Part shown: piece after piece, positions 22,856 to 31,500 of the stretch
Position numbering within the stretch: position 1 is the first letter of the stretch
Layout: every line of letters begins with the position of its first letter
DNA from: an uncultured bacterium
GTDB lineage: Bacteria > Verrucomicrobiota > Verrucomicrobiia > Verrucomicrobiales > V1-33
Direction: 5' to 3'
DNA: 33,938 nt
Assembly (NCBI GenBank): GCA_903954065.1
Contig: CAJBME010000368.1
Location: forward strand, 1-33,938
Program-made: the position numbers and the translations under genes
The notes under the pieces: model-generated
The model's input: only the letters and a program-made list of their open reading frames with translations
What the model was told of the DNA's origin: nothing
Databases searched by the model: none

Positions 22856-24028
22856 GTTGGCGAGACGGGTGTAAATGGTGTCGACGGCGTCATCACCGGC
22901 GGGAGTGCCATTCTGTAAACATGTGCGCAGCACGCTGAAGATCAATTCTGCGTGTTCATTGATGTCGGTTTCCACGTCCAGCGGGAACGAAGCGTCGAGG
23001 ATCTCGAGACCCTCATCGGTGACCACCGTTAATTCTCCGGCCCATTGGAGCACGCGGTCGACTGGGTCTTCCTCCGGATGTCGCTGGGCGACGAGTTCGA
23101 GCAGGTGGTGGCGGTCCGGGGCATTCATGAGCAAGGCCAGGAAGAACCGGTGTTCGGGTTCGGTGATGGTGGCCCGCATTTGTTTGATGATATCGCGGCG
23201 GGTGGCTTCTTCGAGGGTGGCGGCCATGCCGGCGGCCAGGGCTCCGTGTTTCTTGCTAAAGGCATCGAGGGCGGCGGTCCATGCGTCCAGCGCCTGGAGT
23301 GGATTCATCGTGTGTTGGAGGATGAAAAACCCGCGTTCGAAGTCGAGTTCGGCGATCATGCGCAGCACGACGTCGGCGTATGACGGGTCATCGAGCTGCT
23401 CGAGCACATCGAGCAATTGTTTGCGGCGCATGGTCAGCGGGTCATTAAAGACCGGGTCGAGCGCGACATGGGGCGGCAGGTAGTTAAATTGCGGGCCGGT
23501 GCCCGGGTCATGCTGGGTTCGGACGACGACGGTAACCGACGGGGTGTCGAGGTGAAAGAGCGAGTGAATGCAGCTCCGGCCAGAAGTAATCGGGACGATG
23601 CTTCCGGTTTCGAGCAATTCCATCTGCTTCATGCGCACGTCGCCGGTGCGGAAATGCGGGGTGATGGAGCGCGCGTTCTCAAACTCATAGTGAGCGTGAA
23701 TGCTGGAACCGGAAAGCACATGAAAAGCGCCGGAAAATTCATGCTGGTGAATGTCCGTCGTGCCGTCTAGCCAGAACAAGATCTGAATGTAAAACCGGGG
23801 GTGCTCAAAGACCACCAGCTCAGGTTGGCCAAATCCGGAATGCGTCTGCGTCGGCTGCTCGTCTTCAAGCAAAAAGTCGCGCATCAATTCGGAAAGCGCG
23901 ACGTGCTCCGACGGCAGCCGTTCCGCCAAGGCGTCGGCCGCCAGAGCGGGGAAAACCTCGAGAGAAAAATTCTCTCGCTTCCATCGCGACACTACCGTCC
24001 GGCCAAGATCCTGAAAAAATGCATTCAT
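22820..24028 (-). CDS. Cupin-like protein with helical C-terminal domain, unknown
   Basis: A 402-residue cytosolic protein. Residues about 75-175 look like a cupin: HQHEFSGAFHVLSG at 94-107 gives the H-x-H-E metal-site pattern, and H155 in SCIHSLFHLDTPSVTVVV gives the second-motif histidine, as in cysteine-dioxygenase-like thiol dioxygenases. Residues 185-400 are helical, with an alternating pattern (HTMNPLQALDAWTAALDAF, RFFLALLMNAPDRHHLLELV) and no motif I know. It is a two-domain architecture I do not recognise. The gene ends inside the convergent PRTase gene (36-nt overlap) and is divergent from the polyketide operon. Confidence 0.75.
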   Translation of the reverse strand: MNAFFQDLGRTVVSRWKRENFSLEVFPALAADALAERLPSEHVALSELMRDFLLEDEQPTQTHSGFGQPELVVFEHPRFYIQILFWLDGTTDIHQHEFSGAFHVLSGSSIHAHYEFENARSITPHFRTGDVRMKQMELLETGSIVPITSGRSCIHSLFHLDTPSVTVVVRTQHDPGTGPQFNYLPPHVALDPVFNDPLTMRRKQLLDVLEQLDDPSYADVVLRMIAELDFERGFFILQHTMNPLQALDAWTAALDAFSKKHGALAAGMAATLEEATRRDIIKQMRATITEPEHRFFLALLMNAPDRHHLLELVAQRHPEEDPVDRVLQWAGELTVVTDEGLEILDASFPLDVETDINEHAELIFSVLRTCLQNGTPAGDDAVDTIYTRLANSSWQLLIQPTP

Positions 24029-24147
24029 AGAGTGATCGATTCAGCCCGCCCCCTCACGTCAGCGCCGAGCCTGCACCATGATGCCGCGGCGAGGCGGCGC
24101 TCACAATCGCAAAAAATGGTGGTTTTTCCAGACACTCAGGGAGATGA

Positions 24148-24159
24148 GGGGGGGGGGGG
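24148..24159. repeat. G12 homopolymer
   Basis: Twelve consecutive Gs in the 244-nt gap between the cupin-like gene and the polyketide operon, 70 nt upstream of the operon's -35 box. Such tracts change length readily by slippage, and also cause sequencing errors. Confidence 0.85.
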
Positions 24160-24229
24160 CGTCCGCGTTGGCAAATGTACTGAGCAGTTCGCTATGATGC
24201 CTAGCGGGGTGCGATCGGTGGCTGATCAT

Positions 24230-24258
24230 TTGCGTGGCGATTATTTCGAGGATATACT
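24230..24258 (+). promoter_or_regulatory. Promoter of the polyketide operon
   Basis: TTGCGT at 24230-24235 and TATACT at 24253-24258 with the ideal 17-nt spacer. The expected start, near 24265, leaves a leader of about 8 nt before the ATG at 24273, too short for a riboswitch despite the B12-type first gene. Confidence 0.55.
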
Positions 24259-24272
24259 GCGAGTGTTGTCTG

Positions 24273-25706
24273 ATGCGTTGTCGCGTTTTATTTCTTAATG
24301 CCAACGCGACGATGAGTCCGTATCGCGTGGCTCCCTTGGGGTTGGCTTTTGTGGCCAGCGCCACTCGGGATGCGGGGCACGAGGTGAAGTTTCTCGATCT
24401 TCCTGAGACCAAGACTCAATGGAAAGAATTCCGGCGATTATTGACCGAGTGGCCGACCGACTATTTGGCGGTGGGGATCAGGAACATTGACAACAGTGAT
24501 TTTCATGGATTTGAGAGTTACCTGGAAGCGCCGGCGGCGTTGGTGGCGGAGGCGCGGCGGCTCCGGCCTGGTTTGAAAGTGATTGTGGGCGGGCCGGCGG
24601 GCACGGTAGCGCCGCAGCTGGTGATGGACCGGGTGAAGCCGGACCATGTTTTACTGGGTGAGGGGGAGGAGAGTTTTCCTTTATTATTGGGGAGGCTGGA
24701 GGCGGGCGAGTCACCGCTGGCGGTGGTGGGGGCGCCGGGTGGGGTTGAGCGGGTTCCTTTTCGGGTATTGCGGACGGGTGATTTGCCATCGCCGCGGCTT
24801 TACGAGTGGGTGAAGGATTTGCGTCCGTATTTGCGTGGGGACGCGGGGTATCCATTGCAGACGAAGCGTGGGTGTCCGCTGAAGTGTACGTATTGCACGT
24901 ATGGGCGCATTGAGGGGACGCGGTATCGATTTTTAAATCCGGAGGTGATTGCGGACGAAGTGCAGGGGGCGATGGAGCGTGGGGTGCGTGATTTTGAATT
25001 TGTGGACAGCACCTTTAATTTGCCGGCGCACCATGCGTTGGCGGTTTTGACGGCGTTGCGTGACCGCAAGCTGCATGCGAATTATGTGGGAACGGGATTG
25101 AATCCGTCGAAGCTTCCGGGCGAGTTATTGGCGGCGATGAGGGAAGTTGGATTTCGCAGTGTGATTTTGACGGCGGAGAGTGCTTCGGACACGATGTTGG
25201 AGAGTTATCAAAAGAGTTACCGTCGTGACGCCTTGTTTTCGGCGGCGCGGTTATTGGAGGAGCATGGTTTGATTGCGCTCTGGGTTTTTCTTTTGGGTGG
25301 GCCGCAGGAGAGTGAGCAGACGGTGGGCGAGACGCTTTCATTTATTGAGGATCGTATTCAGGCGCCGAATGCGGTGTATATCACGAGCGGCATTCGGTTG
25401 TATGATGGCAGTCCGATCGCGGATGATGCGGCGGCCGGGTTGTTTGCCAAAGCGGATCTGCAGCGGCGGGCGGAGTTACCGGATCTGGAATTCTTTTATT
25501 CGCACGCCACGCCTCCGGGCTGGCTGGAGACGCGGCTGCGTGCGTTTCAGGCGGTGCATCCGCATGTGATGCTTTCGTGTGAAGGCCACAGCACGGCCAC
25601 CAAGCTGGCGTTGCGGGTGATGAACCACCTGCCGTTTCGTAAACCTTACTGGCAGTATATCCCGGCCTTGAACCGCCTCCGCCGGATGATTCCCGGCATC
25701 AATTAA
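24273..25706 (+). CDS. B12-binding-type radical SAM protein
   Basis: A 477-residue enzyme, first gene of the polyketide operon. Residues 1-150 look like a cobalamin-binding Rossmann domain (RVAPLGLAFVASATRDAGHEVKFLD, KVIVGGPAGTVAP, DHVLLGEGEESFPLLL). The radical SAM core holds C201, C205 and C208 (CPLKCTYC), which bind the [4Fe-4S] cluster, followed by YRFLNPEVIADEV and the FVDSTFNL strand. The C-terminal 100 residues are variable and end in a basic segment. Relatives include methyltransferases and ring- or bond-forming enzymes acting on lipids and polyketides; the reaction here is not known. I use the ATG at 24273, which fits the promoter, not one at 24234 inside it. The next gene begins directly after its stop codon. 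Confidence 0.88.
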   Translation: MRCRVLFLNANATMSPYRVAPLGLAFVASATRDAGHEVKFLDLPETKTQWKEFRRLLTEWPTDYLAVGIRNIDNSDFHGFESYLEAPAALVAEARRLRPGLKVIVGGPAGTVAPQLVMDRVKPDHVLLGEGEESFPLLLGRLEAGESPLAVVGAPGGVERVPFRVLRTGDLPSPRLYEWVKDLRPYLRGDAGYPLQTKRGCPLKCTYCTYGRIEGTRYRFLNPEVIADEVQGAMERGVRDFEFVDSTFNLPAHHALAVLTALRDRKLHANYVGTGLNPSKLPGELLAAMREVGFRSVILTAESASDTMLESYQKSYRRDALFSAARLLEEHGLIALWVFLLGGPQESEQTVGETLSFIEDRIQAPNAVYITSGIRLYDGSPIADDAAAGLFAKADLQRRAELPDLEFFYSHATPPGWLETRLRAFQAVHPHVMLSCEGHSTATKLALRVMNHLPFRKPYWQYIPALNRLRRMIPGIN

Positions 25707-26276
25707 ATGAAAACGATTCCTCGTGTGCTCTTGTTCTTGCTTCCGCTCTGGTCCGTGGCGCATGCCGACGTGTGGGTGGGAAAATCTGATGTGACCTTCA
25801 AAGGGTATTCCACGTTGCATGATTTTGAGGGCACGGTGACGGCGGTGCCGCTGCAGGTGACGGTTGAGGACGGGGTGGGTGGCCGTCTGGTGAGTGCGAC
25901 CTCGGCGGTTGAGGTACAGCGCATGAATACGCAGGATGATGGTCGGGATGAGAACATGTGGAAAATGTTTAATACCGCGGTTTTTAAGCTCATTAAAATC
26001 GCGGTGGACGACGTGCCGGAGGCGGCCGTGCGGCCGGCCGGCGACATGCCGGGCCGGATGCCGGTGGTACTGACGATGGCGGGTACGACGGGGAAAGTGG
26101 TGGCGGAAGTGACCGGGCTTCGGGAATCCAAGGAGCAGGTGAGTTTTGATTTGGCCTTTCCGGTGTCGTTGAAAGCGTTCAAGCTGACCCCGCCGAGCAC
26201 GCTGGCCGGACTGATTAAAGTGAAGGATACTGTTGATGTGAAAGTTCATGTGACGTTGGGACGCGCCAAGTCATGA
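25707..26276 (+). CDS. YceI-like periplasmic lipid-binding protein
   Basis: A 189-residue exported protein with a signal peptide (KTIPRVLLFLLPLWSVAHA, cut before DVW). The mature part resembles YceI: VTFKGYSTLHDFEGTVTA near 29-46, a central conserved MNTQDDGRDENMWKMFNT block where YceI proteins have their first-shell charged motif, and a beta-rich end (FDLAFPVSLKAFKLTPPS). The family holds amphiphilic lipids in a beta barrel. Placed between a radical SAM enzyme and a polyketide operon's remaining genes, it may carry the lipid product through the periplasm. Its start codon touches the upstream stop, and its stop overlaps the next ATG (ATGA), so translation is probably coupled. Confidence 0.78.
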   Translation: MKTIPRVLLFLLPLWSVAHADVWVGKSDVTFKGYSTLHDFEGTVTAVPLQVTVEDGVGGRLVSATSAVEVQRMNTQDDGRDENMWKMFNTAVFKLIKIAVDDVPEAAVRPAGDMPGRMPVVLTMAGTTGKVVAEVTGLRESKEQVSFDLAFPVSLKAFKLTPPSTLAGLIKVKDTVDVKVHVTLGRAKS

Positions 26277-27445
26277 AGACGGCGGATGTCTTGGTGGTGG
26301 GCGGCGGGCCAGCGGGCTCGATGACCGCGTGGCTGTTGGCTCGGGCCGGCTGTCAGGTGGTTTTGTGTGAGGCTCATGCGGTGTTGCCGGCGCGGGTGTG
26401 CGGCATGTATCTTTGTCCCGCGGGCGTGGCGTTGTTGGAGCGGGTCGGGATGCGGGCGCGGGTTGAGGCCGGGGCGCGTTCGTTGCATGGGATGATCATG
26501 GTTTCGCCCTCGCTGCACCGGCTGGAGACTCGGTTTCCTCGCGACGTGGAGGCGCCGGATCACGGGTTGGCGCTGCCGCGGCCGGCGTTGGACAACGCGT
26601 TGTTGGAGGCGGCTCGGGAGGCTGGCGTGGTAGTGCGCATGGGGGTGCGGCCGGCGTTGGAGCGGGTGGCGGGCCGGTGGGTGGCGACGGCGCCGGACTT
26701 CGAGCCGGTGGCGGCGCGGGTATTGGTGGGGGCGGACGGGCGGAAGTCGTCTACGGCGCGGATGTTAGGGTTGTCGTTGCCGGTGCGCCGGTCGCGGGCG
26801 GCCATTCATATTGACCGGCCGTCGCGGCAGGCGACGTCGCCATTTGGCCAGATGCATGTTTTTGCGGACGGGACGTATATCGGGGTGAATCCGATTCATG
26901 CGGACACGGTGAATGTTTCGTTGGTGTGTGATCCTGCTGAGTTGCGGGCGACGTCGGTGGTGGAGGCGATCAACCGGCGTTTGGCGCTCAGTCCGTATTT
27001 AGCGGCGTTGATCGAGCCATTGCCGGACGGGGTGCGGCCGGGGGCGACCTTTCCGGCCAGTGCGCGCGTCCGGCGGGCGGCCACGGAGGATGCGGCGCTG
27101 GTGGGGGATGCTTCTGGTTACATTGATCCATTAACGGGCGAGGGGATTTATGCGGCTTTGTGGACGGCGGACGAGCTGGCTACCGGGTTGATGGCGGGTT
27201 GGAGCGATGTGCCGGCGGCGCTGGCTGGGTATGCCCGGATGCGGGCGCGCCGTCAGCGGGCCAAGTCGTTGTTGTGCGAGCTTTTTCAAACGTGTATCCG
27301 GCGCCCGTGGCTGGCGGATTCGATTTTGCAGCTGCTGTCGCGCCAACAGGCGGTGGCTGATTCATTCATTGGTATCGTGGGCAACAGTTATCCGCCGGGT
27401 CGGGGGCTGATGCGCATCGCCGGCCACGCGCTGGCTTCATTTTAG
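26273..27445 (+). CDS. FAD-dependent oxidoreductase
   Basis: A 390-residue flavoprotein of the geranylgeranyl-reductase/PHBH-like class. The dinucleotide-binding motif GGGPAG is at 10-15, and the second FAD motif VGDASGYIDPLTGEG at 277-291 is typical. LVGADGRKSSTAR lies mid-protein (about 146-158). No halogenase-specific Trp motif (WxWxIP) is seen. In other bacteria a flavoprotein of this class commonly sits beside a type III polyketide synthase and oxidises the resorcinol or pyrone product; that is the likely role here. It overlaps the preceding gene by 4 nt and is 6 nt from the synthase gene. Confidence 0.88.
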   Translation: MKTADVLVVGGGPAGSMTAWLLARAGCQVVLCEAHAVLPARVCGMYLCPAGVALLERVGMRARVEAGARSLHGMIMVSPSLHRLETRFPRDVEAPDHGLALPRPALDNALLEAAREAGVVVRMGVRPALERVAGRWVATAPDFEPVAARVLVGADGRKSSTARMLGLSLPVRRSRAAIHIDRPSRQATSPFGQMHVFADGTYIGVNPIHADTVNVSLVCDPAELRATSVVEAINRRLALSPYLAALIEPLPDGVRPGATFPASARVRRAATEDAALVGDASGYIDPLTGEGIYAALWTADELATGLMAGWSDVPAALAGYARMRARRQRAKSLLCELFQTCIRRPWLADSILQLLSRQQAVADSFIGIVGNSYPPGRGLMRIAGHALASF

Positions 27446-27451
27446 TTTTCC

Positions 27452-28561
27452 ATGCCTGCTTATCTTAATTCCGTGGCTTGCAGTGTTCCTCCGACCGAAG
27501 GCCAGCCTGCTTTTCTCGAGTCACTTTCGACGTGGGTCGGACCGCCGGAAGTCGTGGAGAAAATGCAGAAAATCAGCGCTGGGGCGAGCATTGAGTCGAG
27601 GTATACGGTGCTGCAGCCTGCTTTTGGTCCGGGAGGGTTTTATCAACCGGGATCTTTTCCGACGACGGGCGAGCGGATGAAGACGTATCAGCGGGAGGCT
27701 CCGGTGCTAGCGTTGCAGGCGGTGGAGGCGTTGCGGCGGCGGGACGATCGGCTTGACCGGGTGACGCACTTGATTGTCACGAGTTGCACGGGGTTTTATG
27801 CTCCCGGGCTGGATATTGATATTGTGCGGGACGCCGGACTGGCGCCATCCGTTCAACGCACCCTGATCGGGTTCATGGGGTGTCATGCTGGTTTGATTGG
27901 TCTGCGCAATGCGAAGCAGGTGGTCGAGGCAGATCCGGAAGCCGTGGTCCTGATGGTGAATTTGGAGCTGTGCAGCCTGCATCTGCAGCAGACCGAGCGG
28001 ATGGACCGGCTAGTCTCCTTTTTGTTATTTGCGGACGGGGCGGCGGCTTCCTTGATTACGTCGCGGCCGGATGGTTTGCGTTTGGACGCTTGCGCCAGTC
28101 ATCTGAGTGTGGCGGATGCCGAGCGGATGGCTTGGCATATCGAAGATCATGGATTTGCCATGACGCTCGACGCTCGGCTGCCGGCGCGCATCCGCCAGTG
28201 GTTCCGGGCCACGGAGGCGCTTTCGGGTGTGCCCGGCGAACCGCGACCGCAGTGGTGGGCCGTTCACCCCGGGGGGCGGTTGATCTTGGATGGCGTGCAG
28301 GACGCCTGCGGCCTGACGGACGAACAAATGGAGTTGTCGCGCAGCGTGCTGCGGCGCTTTGGCAACATGTCGTCGGCCAGTATCATGTTTATCCTGCAGG
28401 ATCTGATGGCTGGGGCCTGCGGGGGCGGGCCACCGTCAGCGGGACGGGCGATGGCCTTTGGTCCCGGGTTGACGGTCGAGACTCTGGATTTCACGGTGAT
28501 GAGCGCGCTTCCGCCGGTGGTGTCAGTTGTTGGGGGTATGGAGCGGGAGGAACAGCCATGA
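27452..28561 (+). CDS. Type III polyketide synthase (chalcone-synthase-like)
   Basis: A 369-residue homodimeric thiolase-fold enzyme. The catalytic triad is complete: C144 in GFMGCHAG, H272 in WAVHPGG and N305 in GNMSSAS. FGPG near residue 335 is the family's C-terminal GPG element. Members condense an acyl-CoA starter with malonyl-CoA units to form alkylresorcinols, alkylpyrones or aromatic products. The starter cannot be read from sequence, but a long-chain acyl group would fit the neighbouring YceI-like protein. No adjacent methyltransferase is present, unlike many bacterial clusters of this kind. Its stop codon overlaps the RND start (ATGA), so production and export are probably coupled. 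Confidence 0.93.
   Translation: MPAYLNSVACSVPPTEGQPAFLESLSTWVGPPEVVEKMQKISAGASIESRYTVLQPAFGPGGFYQPGSFPTTGERMKTYQREAPVLALQAVEALRRRDDRLDRVTHLIVTSCTGFYAPGLDIDIVRDAGLAPSVQRTLIGFMGCHAGLIGLRNAKQVVEADPEAVVLMVNLELCSLHLQQTERMDRLVSFLLFADGAAASLITSRPDGLRLDACASHLSVADAERMAWHIEDHGFAMTLDARLPARIRQWFRATEALSGVPGEPRPQWWAVHPGGRLILDGVQDACGLTDEQMELSRSVLRRFGNMSSASIMFILQDLMAGACGGGPPSAGRAMAFGPGLTVETLDFTVMSALPPVVSVVGGMEREEQP
28545..28552 (+). promoter_or_regulatory. Strong Shine-Dalgarno for the RND gene
   Basis: GGGAGGAA ending 5 nt before the ATG at 28558, the only textbook ribosome-binding site I find ahead of any gene in the window. It lies inside the end of the synthase gene and decides the RND start codon. Confidence 0.75.
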
Positions 28562-31500
28562 GTCAATGCAGGCGCGAGATGCCGGATGGTCCGGTGGGCG
28601 GCGGGCTGGCGCGCTGGTGGGTTGAACATCCAAGTGCGGGCTGGGCAGCCTTGGTGGCGACCTTGGCGTGTGGTTTTTTTGCGTTGGTACAGCTCCCGCG
28701 GCAGGAGGATCCGGCCTTACCGGGACGGATCGCCCGCATCGTCTGCATTTGGCCGGGGGCCTCGGCTGCAGAGGTCGAGCAGCAGGTGACTCGGCCGCTC
28801 GAGCAGAGGACGATCGAAATGGCGTCGATGCTGGAAGTGAGCAGCGAGACGCGCGACAATGTGGCCATTATCACCCTGGGCCAGCGGCCGGCCGGTCTGG
28901 GGCGGATCGAACAAGAATGGGATGTGTTGCGCGGGCGGCTGGCGGAAGTGCCACTGCCGGTTGGTTGCCGACCGCCGGTTTTGCAGACGGATTTTGGAGA
29001 TGTGGTAACGTTGTTGCTGGCGGTCAGCAGTGGTACGGCGAACGACTATCGTCCGGTGGTGGACGGGGTGCACCGGCTGGTGGAGGTTTTAGAAACGGTT
29101 TCCGAGGTAGGCCGTGTGCGGACGGTGGGGGAAGTTCCCGAGACCATTGAACTGACGGGATCGCCTGCGAGGTTGCAGCAGGAGGGGATTCCGTTGAGCC
29201 GTTTGATTGAGGTCATCGGGCGTCAGGGACACTTTATACCGGGATCTTTGATTTCCGGGACGGAGACGAATTTACCCGTGCGGGTGGCACCCGGACTAGG
29301 CAGCGAGCGCGAGCTTCGCGATCTGGTGCTGGGGCGCGGTGCAGACGGCCAGCCGCTGCGTTTGGAGGAGTTGCTCGATGTGCGCCGCGGCGATGTGACT
29401 CCGCTTCCATTTCATGTGGATGTGATGCGCCGGTCCGGCGATGACCGGCTGACCCGGGAGCGGTCGGTCCTGCTGGCGGTGGAAATGAAGACCGGCGGGA
29501 CGATTAGTCGGTTTGACCGTGAGGTGCGGGCGGCGGTGGATGGTGTGGTGCCGGCCCTGCCGGCTGGAGTGGAGGTGCACACACTTTCCGATCAACCGGC
29601 TTCGGTGAAGTTGCGGCTCAGTCATTTCAATCGTTGTTTCCTCGAGGCGGTGGCGGTGATTATGGTGGTGGCCTTGTTGCTCATGGAGTGGCGGGCGGCG
29701 GTGATTGTGGCCTGTGCCATCCCTCTGACAGTGGCGATGACGCTGGCCGGCATGTGGGCGTTGGGGATTCCACTGCATCAAATTTCCATTACCGCCCTCA
29801 TCATTGCGCTGGGTATGCTGGTCGATGATCCTGTCGTGGCCGCCGACGGCATCAATCGCGAACTCGCGGCCGGTACGCCCCGCGGCGTGGCCGCATGGCT
29901 CGGACCTTGGAAACTTCGTCGTGCGATTTTCTTCGCGACCCTGATTAACATTTTCGCCTTCCTGCCGCTGCTTCTGCTGCCCGGTGACAAAAAATCATTT
30001 ATTTACGCATTACCGGTGGTGGTCACGCTGTCGTTGGTGTGCTCACGGATTGTTTCCATGACTTTTGTGCCATTGCTTGGACGATGGATCTTGAGGGGGC
30101 AGGGCGGTCTGCATCATGACGGGGCGCAGCGTGGTTTTTCCATGGGAGGGATTGACCGCTTGCGCGCCGCTTTGCTGGGGTCGTATCGGGCGGTGTTGGC
30201 GGCGGGTTTGCGGCATCCGTGGAAGGTGTTGATGGCGGTTCATGTCGTGCTGCTGGCCAGCCTGCTGCTCGTGCCCGGGCTGGGACGGCAGTTTTTTCCT
30301 CCGGCTGATCGGAATCAATTGCTGGTCGATGTTACCCTGCCGGAATCATCCTCATTGGAGCGGACTCGCGCGGTGTGTGATCGTATTTTTGCGTTGCTGC
30401 AGCCCCACGATGAGATTGTGGGCGGGGCCATTTTTATGGGGGGATCGGGTCCGCGGTTTTATTACAACATCACGCCCAAGCCACCCGCGGACCATCGGGC
30501 GACAATTTTAATCAATACGCGCCAAGCGAGTGAGGTCCCGGCTCTGATAGTCAAGATCCGCGCGGCGCTCGACCGGGAGGTGACCGACGCCCGTTGTGTG
30601 GTGCGACAGCTTGAGCAGGGGCCGCCGGTCGAGGCCCCGGTGCAAATTCGCCTCACGGGTGATGACCCCGTCGTACTGCGACGGCTGGCCGACGCCGTGG
30701 CGGCCATCGTGAAAAATGCCGGCGGGTACAAAGTGGATGATACGTTGGGGGTTCCAGTCGATTCCTTGCGGATCAAGGTGGACCAGAGCCGGGCCTCTGC
30801 CTTGGGGGTGGGGGCGGAGTCGCTCGTGGGGGCGGTGCAGGCGGTGGGGGCTGGGCTGCGGGTGACCGAGGTGAGGGAGTCCGGGCGTGCGGTGCCGGTT
30901 GTGTTCAAGCTGTGGGCGGGGCTGGAGGCGGCGGGAGGTCCCGAGGCGGTGGAGATGTTGCGCCGCCTGCCAGTGCAGGTGGCTGATGGGGCGCCGGTGC
31001 CGTTGGCGCAGCTGGCCGAGGTGTCGCTGGAGCCGGGATACGCGGTTTTCCATCGTCATGGGGGTCGGCGGTCGGTGGTGGTGGAGTCGTATGCGCCCTT
31101 TGGGGATTTGCCGGCGGCGGTCGTGGCGCGGGCGCGTTCGGCTGTGGAGCAGCTGGTCTTGCCGGCCGGGTATGAAGTGGCGATTGAGGGCGAGGATAAA
31201 GAACTGGTGGCGAGCCGTCGCGAAATGGGAGGGGTGATGATCGTCTCGCTGGCATTGATCGCGGCGGCGATGGTCGTGCAATTCCAGTCGTTTTCCCGGT
31301 CGGCCGTTGTCATGCTGACGGTGCCATTGGGATTGATCGGGGCGCTCGGTGGGCTGGCTCTGACGGGTGCTCCAGTGGGATTTATGGCCATGCTGGCGTG
31401 CGTGAGCCTGGCTGGCATCGTCGTCAGTCATATCATCGTCCTGTGTGAGGCCATCGAAGAAGCGCGCGCTGAAACGACCAGCCTCCATGAGGCATTGATT

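Noticed and set aside
24160..24272. Cobalamin riboswitch ahead of the B12-type radical SAM gene
   Set aside because: No B12-box is visible, and the predicted leader after the promoter is only about 8 nt.
27880..28557. Possible 226-residue N-terminal extension of the RND pump
   Set aside because: It overlaps the type III synthase in another frame and is Gly/Arg-rich shadow sequence. The strong Shine-Dalgarno at 28545 and the standard pump N-terminus fix the start at 28558.
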